A stretch of DNA of 64,000 bases from Sipunculus nudus (Eukaryota > Annelida > Sipuncula > Golfingiida > Sipunculidae): contig CM049306.1 of NCBI GenBank assembly GCA_026874595.1, forward strand, positions 74,151,642 through 74,215,641. The letters are read 5' to 3'. Shown here in pieces: positions 36,585 to 46,932 of the stretch. Under the pieces are notes generated by a model. The model did not search any database. It was not told the origin of the DNA and saw only the letters and a list, made by a program, of their open reading frames with translations. The translations under genes were made by a program, and so were the position numbers. How positions within the stretch are numbered: position 1 is the stretch's first letter; each line of letters starts with the position of its first letter.

Positions 36585-37106
36585 AGTCTCAACACCATAC
36601 ACTGTATGAGGAAAATCGAATTTTAATCGAATATAAATGCCACGCTACTCTCTCGAGTACACATGCATGCGTATATTTTATTCAACCACCCTTTAGTTTC
36701 ATGCTCCTCACGTAAACAGGCTGAGCAGACGACAGTAGACCAGTCTCATATCGTTCGATATAGCTTTTGCAGCCGAGCAGCAGTCAAAAAAGACATTGTC
36801 CCACAGAAATAAACACGGGGGTTTATTTGGAAATCCCCTTTTGCAAAAACAGCTGGCTGGGTCAATTGACGCATGACCATCGGGCGTCATTCAGGTAATG
36901 TTTACTTTAAAAAACTGAAAAAAAATTTACTTTGATGTAATATTTCGTTTTCTTCTAGTCAGCCATATGATATTGTGCAATATTTTCAAACTTTATATTT
37001 TTGATAATTTTTTGCACTATACGGTTACATATATATGCATGTTTTGCGATAATCGCTCACACAGATCATGCATTGTTTATCGTAGTCAACTGAGCATGCA
37101 AGTAAG

Positions 37107-37108
<2 letters not shown>

Positions 37109-37162
<54 letters not shown>
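37109..37162. repeat. (TA)n microsatellite, copy B
   Basis: Partner of 13,667-13,718. Confidence 0.95.
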
Positions 37163-37165
<3 letters not shown>

Positions 37166-38164
37166 AATAAAAGATATTTACCTTAACAATAGCTTCTATC
37201 CATCTTTTCTTGGTTCTTACGAGGACAAACATGCATGCACAAAATGCAAGGTATTTTACGCACAAGAAAACACTGAATGAAATTTAAACACGTGAAGCAG
37301 CAAGTTTCAGGATAATGCACAACATTTTTTATGAATAGAACATTGCAAAAACCATGTGTGTTACTATATGTGTAGATCCTTTGATTGGTTGCACATGCAC
37401 AGCTGATAAGGTTTGTATCGCAACTCCTGTATGAATAGGAATATGCATACATGTGCATACATCCCTGTCTTTATACATCACTGTAATTTATTCTTGAATG
37501 CGAAGATAAATTTCTAGGTATACAACCCATTGCCCCTCCACAAATTATGAAAATCGATACAACTAACACTAGATAAACCATCCATGCATGTATTTAAATT
37601 GTATATATTTTATGTAACTAAATTAAAATTTTCCAAAATGTGTACATAAGATTTTCGGTAAAATTTTAGGGAAGACTGCATTCTGTAAGTCCAAGTTTGC
37701 TTCCCGGTTGGTCCTTGGTACATAGCTGACCTTTGCGTTCCCAGATAACTATACATTCTGAAGTTGCGATACCAAAAAGGTATGTCTATAAATAAATGTT
37801 CACACAATTTTGTTTGTGCTATGGTTGTTGTATTATAATAAACACGAGGCCCCGCTGGCCAGCTTCTCTTTGATATGAGCCCATCGATGCCCGTAGTTTT
37901 ATACATGTGCATGGGCTGTTTTAAATTATATTTTACTCTTTCTGTCTGTCTGTCTGTCTGTCTCTCTGTCTCTCTCACTCACACACACACACACACATAG
38001 GCATAAAGCACGTGACTCAGCGTATTGTACAGTGAGGTTTTAATACCCGATGAGCGGTTAAGATGGTACATTGGTGATCAAACACGTTATAAAAGTTACA
38101 CATCGTAAAAATGTGTGCATGGATTTTTTGCCTTACCAGCCTTCTGTAAAAATCTATTTATGTG

Positions 38165-38368
38165 CAAGGGCGGATCCAGGATTTTGGAAAGGGGAGGGTT
38201 CAATCCGTGAAGTCTCTTAAGAAAACATATATAAAAACGGTTTCCAGATCCAGAAAGGGAGGGGTCCATGCAGGCCGGAAAAAAATGGTTTAAATCACAC
38301 AAAAAATTGTTGCGGCACAAAAGGAGGGAGTGTGGACCCCCTGGACCCCCCCCCTGGATCCGCCATTG
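38165..38368. mobile_element. CAGGGGCGGATCC-family element, copy B
   Basis: 204 bp, ends CAAGGGCGGATCCAGG and CCTGGATCCGCCATTG. It preserves the terminal inverted repeat better than its copy A partner (14,947-15,095) and has about 55 bp more interior. The right target duplication has decayed (the left is ATGTG). Confidence 0.75.
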
Positions 38369-40181
38369 AATTTATATATTCCTTTCAGGATAAGGATTTT
38401 ATAAAATCATTTCGAGGATCCCGCCTGAAAAAGACAAGACATATGTATGTATATAAGACATTGCTCTTTTTGAATGATGCGTTATATTTCGCCCCCACTT
38501 TGCTCCCGCTTCATCGGGAGCGTAATATTTAACTTAAAGTAGCACAATGGGTAAAAAATCCCTATAACTTAAATCAATCCAAAAGTTGATTTAATTACAT
38601 ATTAGACTCAATAAAGAATACTGTACCATTAATCTAAACCTTGGACAGTGTTCTTAGAGATGATAAACATATTTTTTAACTTTTCATCAATGTTCATAAG
38701 GCAGTTTAACATTTTGAAAAAAAAATTAAAGGAACGCTTTTTTAAACACGCAGTAATAGCAAGCCACATTTTATTTGAATAACATTAAACTTTATGACAA
38801 TATCATAAAGACCTTTGAATTGTTTTTCCTTTTTTTGCGTGTTTCCTTTTGTATACTGAAATTATTTACTTAAATTCAAAATTGAAGTTTTAAGTTAGAT
38901 AGGAACATGATCGATTTTTATTTATTATATTTCTGGTGTATCTGCATGGTTCCTGTTAAATGGAGGAAGAAATTACTTGATTTGTGCAGTAATCTATGTC
39001 TTCAACCATGATATGTGTCCAACGATGTTTTTCATGGGCCTTTTTTGGCAAAAGTAGATCGTCGATCAATATATATAATATATAAACTTTATTATATTGA
39101 GGCCGAAAGGGATACCTGAGGTGAGTATAATTAGCATTTAGCAGAGCGCATACCTCCGCTAAGTCAAAGCAATCCTACAGGACTAGGCCCTTTATCTTGA
39201 TCAACGCCAAAAATTATAGTTGTCTTCCCTATAGCTCATAAATCCCAGTCTATACATTGTTGGATGTATGTCAGGTGAGTAGTTTTTTTTTTTTGGGGGG
39301 GGGGGGGATCCCGATAAAAAAACAAACACACACGGGTGAAGACATAACCTCCTTAGCTGAGACAATCAGTACATTCATAACAGGACAAGTCTGGGTACTT
39401 TGTCTGTGTGTCATTAGTCGATGTGTAACCCCGGCTGAAGAAGCCTTGTAGAATCTTCCTCGCTCATTGTGACCACGTGATGATGCACACAATTAATCAA
39501 GTTATGCTTCGCTCTGTCACCCTTACTGGATAAACTTGAAATACGCTGGGTATAGAACATGTTTTGTGTTGCAGCCTTTATGTTGTATATGACTTCTTGT
39601 ACAAATGAATATAAATTTCACGTTGCAGAGTTCAGTGTTAGAGGGGAGTCCAAAGTACACTAATTTCATGCACACATTACCTTTTTATTGGGCTACTAGA
39701 TATGCCATATGCTTATCTGAAACATTTTTACTCCTGAGTACACTTATTTAAATGAGCAAAAATAATTAAACTAGAAATTTGCATTATAAGGAATGCAAAC
39801 CTCCGCCATATGGGGTTTGCATTTGCTTATTCGGCCCATATCCCCAGGTTTATCGTGCATACGTGACTTTACATTTGTGATTATTCCTTGATGACGCTTC
39901 TGAATCCGGATCATATTCCGGATCTACACCAAAATGTAATCATTTCTTATTTGGCCCATTCCCGAAAAGGCATGAAAATATCGAGATTTCGTTCAAAATT
40001 TCGTGAGTGATGTAAAAAAAACACATGCACAAACACACACACACGAACGGGAGAGAAAGAGAAACCAAAAGATCCTTCGACCGTTGACCAATCTACATCA
40101 TGCCCTATCATTTGCTATCAAAAGATATTCAGTAACAAACCTTATATCACGGCAATCAGTTATTTACAAAATAACATTTAA

Positions 40182-40690
40182 GGGGCAAAATCAGGAGCAA
40201 TTTTATTCCTATTCTTTCACACTATCAGTTTAGTTTTGCTTTTATACATAAGTTTCCCAGCAGGACCATCCCTGCACACAATCTAATTTCCTCGCATACG
40301 GCTGTTTAACACCTTATTATGGCTCTGCGTGTTGGTAAGGAAAGTCCACGTGCATGTGTCTGTTTACCATAACAAGGCCGCATGACCGGAGGTCCGATTA
40401 AAAGGGGCAATACGCGGTGTTTCAGCCAGCGGGAACATGTATTATATTTTTGGGAAAAGTTAGTCAGGGCATCTCCTGATTGACATGTGTTGTGGCTCCG
40501 CGCTGCATACGGCCCCAGACACTGTTTATATTGACACCTGCGATCGCGCTCGGTTCATTGTTTTTAACACTCATGTACAGAAGTGAGCAAACGGTTTCAA
40601 GGCAACATTTTGGCAGGTAATGAATGATTTTATAGTGAAGTAGCTATTTTTCGTGTTAACTCTACATGCTTTATAGGTGATTAGGCCCCA
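40182..40690. mobile_element. TTAA-target inverted-repeat element, copy B only
   Basis: 509 bp flanked by TTAA on both sides (40,178-40,181 and 40,691-40,694). Ends GGGGCAAAATC and GATTAGGCCCC are imperfect inverted repeats. Copy A has a single TTAA at the homologous place (16,762-16,765, in ATAACCTTAACATG), an exact empty site. TTAA duplication is the signature of piggyBac and Kolobok transposons, so this is a non-autonomous derivative of one of these. No transposase. Confidence 0.75.
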
Positions 40691-42517
40691 TTAACATATA
40701 GTACTATATGGGTTGCAATGATAACACAAAAAGTCAAAAATACCTAATAACCATTCTCAACCAGAAAATTGCAAACGTTCACATACATACACAACTATGA
40801 AAGAGAGTATACACCTCCGCCAAAGTCTGGACCCATATCTACAGCCATCCGAAATTAAAACGAGTCAATTTTACCAAATATAAGTTTATTAATAAAATAG
40901 GAAGACATGCGGCTTATGCTTTACGCGGAAACAGAGAAATTACTTTTACGGAAATTAGTTTTACGGAAAATGTGTTTGATACAACACGAGCTGTGACGTA
41001 TCCCCTGTTTCCTCGAAATAAAACTAATATCGTTCGCTTCATTCTAGTCCTTGCTTTTGGACGGAAATCAGAAAATAGTCCATAGTTTTTTAATACTATT
41101 ATCATGTGTATCCGCTGTGTATTGCTTTAATGACAATACGTAGACACCTATATTATATAACGCCACCGCAAGTTGCTAATGATTAAGATATTTTCAGACG
41201 AGGTTGATACATTAAGTAAACACCTGCAGAATTTAGTTTTCAATAAGATTTTGCGGGAGAGTGAGACGTTGGATAAGGAATGAATGAGTAAATTGTGTGG
41301 CCAATCGATGAACTTTGGAGAACTTTATAGACAGACAGTAGGAACAACAGACAAAAAGGGGCGAATTGAGCTGATCCGCATCCAGATCAGCCTCTTAATT
41401 TGACAGAATAGTCAAACATTAATTGATAGCAATTGTTCCTCGGCCTAGAGACTGTCTTTCTTAATAATTTCACTGTATGTCACTGAGCACTTTCGGTTAG
41501 GTAATGTTTAGCACGTGGTTTTATTATTTGATGGAAGCATATTGCACCCACATCAGAGACTTGTCCCTTATATGATTGGCTGGTTAAAAGTGTGACGTCA
41601 CAGACGAATTAAGAAAGACTTTAATCTACCAAAACATGTTGTTTTTATTCTTCCCAGAAAATATGGGACTGACAGGGTCATATATATATTTAGCATTTGA
41701 TGAATAAATAGAGAAAAAAAATGTTTTCATCCAAGAATTTGGTTCAGTTTATGCAAAATCTATGTTAATACATTATGTAGGGCACGTGTGTTATATGACT
41801 AAATATAAGCAGTCGCTGAGCGTTCACTGACACGCCCCCCCCCCCCCCTTTGCCAGGTCCTCAACTGAGCGATGATTTAGAATTTGCTGCGGAGTGTACG
41901 ACCTTGGGAATAAGGTGAAGGTTAAAATTAGATATCAGGTGCAAATTGGCTTCCCCCTTTTCATACGGAGGCTTGGTAATATAACAAGATATAACAAAAG
42001 TACGTTTGCTTGACCCGAATTTGGTCGGTTCTCCACACAGAAATTTTATTTAGGATACGGGTAAATCCTGCCCCTGCGTCGAAGTTGGTATTATGCAGCC
42101 TGACAGAGCGACCTCATGGGGGGGGGGGGGGGATATAATTGCATGAGAGACTTTAGCACGTTAACATTACCCGCACCTCCGTGTGTGCAGGGTCCATTCC
42201 AGGTTCATACCTTTGCTGTCTAAGAACTATGAAAAACATTAAAATAGGTTATATCGAAGCTTTGGTTTCGACATTTTTAAATCTGATTCTGTCATAATGT
42301 GATCAAGTGTTTTACATATTACTTTTTAAATCATCAAACTGACACCAGGTGGAGTAAGATCATCTTATCCCAATGAATACTCGGAAAACCTTCAGGTGGC
42401 AAATTACTAAATTATACTCGGAGATTATTGATTGAAATAATAAAATATATATTCAGTTGCTAAATATGTGAACTATTTATGTATGGAATTGTACAGGTAT
42501 TAAAATATTTTTAAAAA

Positions 42518-43998
42518 ATCTGAATGAAAGTGCTGTGACATTAACGAATCTAAGAATTTATTATCCTTGAACTTGCAGCATTTAGATAATTGTAACAATC
42601 TTTTAAAAAGTGACCTTGACCTCTGACCAGGTAACCTCAAAATCTACAGATTTCCTTACTTTGGGCAAGTAAGCTATGATGGAAAGTTCGGGATGAAAAG
42701 TTTGATTTACAGTGCAGCCACGATGGCTCTTGTGACCTTCAACTTTGATCTCTGGCCCCTGAAAATCAAAATGATTTTTCTTAAGTACTCATTATTAAAT
42801 CAAGTTTGAAGCCAATCCGTCTATCCAAAGCAGAATTTTCATCCAAAAATTAATTTGTGAATGATGGGCCCTGTGACCTTGACCTTTGACCCTATGACCT
42901 CAAAATCGAACAGAATCTTCCCTTATTGGCAGGTTAGAAATATCTAAAAGATGGAAGGTTTGCGATGAAAAGTTTGGCTTTAAATGCATATGCATTCTTT
43001 TTTTAAAAGAAATGGGTCCTGTGACCTTGACCTTTGACCATTGGACCCCAAAATCAACATGGTTCTTAGTTTAATGTTGAGCCATATATAAGTTAAGTTT
43101 GAAATCAATATGTCATATTAAACTGGAGTTATCATCTGTAAACTAATTTGTGAACAGATGGCCCCTGTGACCTTGACCTTTGACCTTGTGACCCCGAATT
43201 CTTTAATGCTCTCCCCATACTGCCTAGTCAGCTAAATGCGTAAAATGGAAAGTTATGGATGTAAAGCTTAGCTTGAAATGCAGCCAAAATCTTTTTAAAT
43301 ATGTCAGTCATGTGACCTTGACTTTTGAACTCATGACTCAAAAATCATACAGGTTCTTGCTTTAGTGGTGGGCCATATTTAAGTCAAGTTTAAAATCTAT
43401 GTGTCAATCCAACCTGGAGTTATCATCTCGAAACAATTTGTATGAATGGACGGATAGACAGACAGACAGACAAACAGGCAGACAGACAGACAAGGTGATT
43501 ACTATAGGGCATCCACTTGTGATCAATAAACACACCTGGTTTAGGGACACTACATGTAATCACAGCTGAGAAACTGACATGATTGTTGTCATTTTATAGT
43601 TTAAAAAAATAGAAAAATATTGGATAAAATAAGAAAAAATACAGTTGGCACCACCACTTTTCGGGAACTGACAAAACTAGTCATGGTTAATATTCAAGGC
43701 CAAATTCATGACAATCCATGCATTAATTTTCAAGATATTGGAGGTTTGTATAACTTTTTTTTATTATTCTGGGGAGTACTTTCAAGCCCCATAGCTCGGA
43801 GGATATAGGTCGCAGTGACCTAATTTCAGGTTTCCAAGTAGACTTTTATTGACCTCCCTGGATGATCACTAAGAAGTTTCTAGGACCAGCAGTTACAATT
43901 TGTGCCCTGCTAACGGACGCCCGGACGACAGGACGTACGACGGACAAAGCGCCATTCCTATACCTCAGTTGACTTACAGTCAGCTGAGCTAAAAATGG
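42518..43998 (+). mobile_element. 1.5-kb repeat-array element, copy B only
   Basis: Absent from copy A, where the flanks meet near 18,850-18,885. It consists of six tandem modules of about 145 bp (starts near 42,610, 42,731, 42,873, 43,021, 43,167, 43,312), each opening with a version of GTGACCTTGACCTTTGACC. Alternate modules resemble each other, giving a higher-order period of about 290 bp. Then come (CAGA)n near 43,450, a poly-T/CCGGACGAC-rich part related to 9,866-10,145, and an end hairpin with arms CTCAGTTGAC and GTCAGCTGAG (43,966-43,990) just before CTAA. The hairpin plus CTAA recalls Helitron 3' ends, but no target duplication or host AT dinucleotide could be fixed. Confidence 0.65.
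42610..43185. promoter_or_regulatory. Cluster of nuclear-receptor-type half-sites
   Basis: At 42,610, 42,873, 43,021 and 43,167 the sequence on the minus strand reads GGTCAAAGGTCAAGGTCAC or, at 42,610, a one-base variant of it. This is a DR1-type pair (two AGGTCA-like half-sites one base apart) followed directly by TCAAGGTCA, the ERR/FTZ-F1-type monomer site. Two further modules carry decayed versions. The match to receptor consensus is seen; any regulatory activity is inference. Confidence 0.35.
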
Positions 43999-44162
43999 CA
44001 TAAAATGGATCTACTGCTAGGTGATATTCATAGAGGCTGGGAGTCTTAAGGCTCATGAGCCCTTGTGAACTAATGATTTCCCAAAAAAATAATTGTGTCT
44101 GTTATCCTGTATGCTGCTCCGCTTCAAATGTTTCACTTTTGTTTCTGTGAACGCTATATCAG

Positions 44163-44187
44163 TAATTAGCATGTGTCATGCTAATTA
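44163..44187. repeat. Short perfect hairpin
   Basis: TAATTAGCATG and its exact complement CATGCTAATTA are separated by TGT, inside about 120 bp present in copy B but absent from copy A. A (GT)n and G-run follow at 44,218-44,248. Confidence 0.85.
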
Positions 44188-44754
44188 ATGATTGGATCCA
44201 TGCACGGGCAGGGGTCAGTGTGAGTGTGTGTGTGTGTGGGGGGGGGGGTGTAAAATGAAGATAGGCAGCTACGCGTTGCATACAGGGAAATACTACGTCA
44301 AACATAAGAAATGCTTTATCATATCTGAGGGGACTATCCTGATCAGGATCTTCATTATGTTTACTGTTCATGTGAGTAAATTTGCGAGTATGGTAGCAAG
44401 GCACGACTATATGGGGCACACATACACGCGTGCACACGCACACACATGTACACACATATACGTACATACGCTTTTCCATTTTAAACCTATGAATTGGTAA
44501 AATGAACTTTTAAAACGTTAAAATTTAAACATTAAATCTGAATTTAATTTGACATAAAGCTATTTTACATATTTAAGCCACAATTCGTGTATGTCCATAT
44601 GCCAAATTTAGGTAAGATCTAGTCAGAAAGAGAAAGCTTTTTACACACGGACGTCTACCACAGAAAAACATACACATACATTATATTTGAATGAACACAA
44701 ATTTTTGGGTATCATAAACATTTGATAACCACAGGGAAGTTGTTTTTAACATGA

Positions 44755-45107
44755 ACTCGGTCAGAGGTGCGCTCCCCACCAATACTAGGTCAAGCATGAA
44801 TTATATCACCACTAAAGGGGCTTCCCATTCAAGTGTTTGTAAACAGTTGTGGCTAGTGTCCACCACGTTGCGCCCGGACCAACCAATGTTATTACAAAGA
44901 AAGATCAGTTATTAAATAAAATCTGTTATATCTGGAGTCCCAGTGATTCCTGGTATCAGCTCATAACTGTCTTCCCTGCAAAAAGGAAGTGATGGTATAA
45001 TCCCTCAGATGCAGATAGCAGCTAGGGTCGCTTCGCCCGCCTTTCACAGAATTCTAGTTTACTTCCCTGATGTGACGCTGGCTGCTCCTGCTGGGAAAGC
45101 CACTGGA
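44755..45107. other. Highly conserved non-coding block, copy B
   Basis: Partner of 19,515-19,865. Nearly identical, without a conserved open frame. It ends just before the inverted block. Confidence 0.4.
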
Positions 45108-45112
45108 CGGTG

Positions 45113-45600
45113 TTTACCAGTCAGCTTCTCAGCAACGTGTAAGTGAATAATTGAGAGGTTTTGAGTAAAAATTTTTGAGATAATGGACGTGAGATAAAGC
45201 CTTAGCTATAGTTCTGTAGATGCCATCCTAAATCTATAGCGTAAAAATATCAAAGAGACAGTTGAGCTGCAGCCCCGGCCGAACCGGAGGCAAGACGAGA
45301 AGTCGGACGAGCCAGCAGAGCAACTGCACCAACGCCCACTTGGTGACGAATGCCTGAACACCCCTTCCGCCAGCATAAAGACAGGATGGCATTTTCCTGA
45401 GTAATTCATGCAACAAGTGACTGAGAGCCAAATTTAGCTTCCACCGTTAACAAGGGGGGGGGGGAGACAGACGGACGGACGGACAGACAGACAGACAGAC
45501 AGAGACAGAAAGAGAGACAGACTGTCCTATTAGCATTGTTACGCATTTATGCGCTTAAACTTATCTTATTTAGTGCAACGAATAATTGTTATTGTCCAGT
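45113..45600. repeat. Block inverted relative to copy A
   Basis: Reverse-complement partner of 19,885-20,400. Contains (ACAG/ACGG)n near 45,470-45,520 and a G-run. Confidence 0.9.
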
Positions 45601-45651
45601 TAACAATACAACTCGGTCGCCGTGTTCCCCCTGTAGAGCTTATAGCTTCAA

Positions 45652-45670
45652 CTCTCTCTCTCTCTCTCTC

Positions 45671-45708
<38 letters not shown>
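45652..45708. repeat. (CT)n microsatellite, copy B
   Basis: Partner of 20,461-20,510, interrupted once by CTA. Confidence 0.95.
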
Positions 45709-45709
<1 letters not shown>

Positions 45710-45949
45710 TACATACACTAGTGATAGAAAAAATACACCAACATAGTTCATGAAATATATGGAAGGTTTAAACAATGCGACTAAGGTCACTGAATTTGAT
45801 ATCTTTGGGATATGAACTATTTTATCAGATCTCATTTTAATCCGTACCAGAGACATAGAAATCAAAGGCGGACGTCTTAGTGTGGCCCCCTCCCATTAGG
45901 CTTTGGCTTAACATTTGAATCTGCCTTATCTTTATGACCAAAGTTTATA

Positions 45950-46932
45950 CTGTGGTTGCCTTTATATCCGCGGGGCTGAATTTTCGCGGTTTTTGTATTT
46001 TTTAAAGTTTCACGGGGTTCCATTTTCGCGCTCTCATTAGTTTAGTAAGTATAATTTAATATCAGATATGAACTATGAACTGTAATTACCAAATTATTTC
46101 ATAAACCGCGGATTTCACTATTATCTAGGTCTCCTAATTCTCTGTCCGGAACTCCGGATATCGCATGCTCGAACAGTCACGGATGGCTGAGCCGACACGT
46201 GCGGGGAGCATTAACCCAGCTGGATGTAATTAGTTCAGGGCCAAGGCTCATTCGAAACAACTCTTTCTCCACTGTTTTACGGCAATTTGGCCCCAAAATG
46301 ATATATATTCAAAATTCACGTCATCACTAGCCAATCAAACATCGTTTGGCGCGTCATGATTTCGGTAGTGACAAAATTAGTCCTTTATACAGTTACAAGG
46401 TGGCGCTTTCCTAACGACTACGTTCACTAATTTAGTGGCAAATTTTATTCATTAACAATAACTAAATACGGCACAATTTGAAAGAGTACCTTCTACTCTA
46501 TTCTTTTAAGCGGCGCTGGATTTCATCTGGCTTGGCACACATACACGTAATTTTTAAATATTACTGCCCGGCGGACATTGACACTTTCCAAGCTCCAGCC
46601 ATGTGCCGGGGGCAGGAAAAACTGCCAGGCGCGCCCAACCGGTCAGCACATCCCTGCAAAGGGTCACGGTTTTTGCATCTAAGCCAACCGATATTATTTT
46701 GAGACCCTGTTATTCTCCCTGATTCACGTTATTTATATGCACCATGCTCGAAAGACATCACTTCGTAACTGAAGATTAATTTCAACTGTCACCAACTATC
46801 GGCAGCTTCTGAAATTAACGATAATGGCCTGGTATATGTGCATTCAAAACTGCGTGGTTTCAATTTCGCGGTCAGAGAGCGACCGTGAATATCGCGAATT
46901 TGAAACCACCGCGAATAAGAAGACAACCACAG
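45950..46932. mobile_element. 983-bp inverted-repeat DNA transposon, copy B only
   Basis: Starts CTGTGGTTGCCTTTATATCC and ends with the complement of CTGTGGTTGTCTTCTTATTC; TA flanks both ends (45,948-45,949 and 46,933-46,934). Subterminal TTCGCGG and ATATCGCGAATTTG match the family at 4,060. In copy A the target (GTTTATATATTCAGG at 20,741-20,755) is uninterrupted. The interior (about 46,130-46,800) is more GC-rich than its surroundings and not shared with the 379-bp member, so it may be captured DNA. No transposase frame. Confidence 0.8.

Noticed and set aside
46478-46702. 74-codon frame inside the 983-bp transposon
   Set aside because: No similarity to a transposase or other domain, and no second copy to test conservation.
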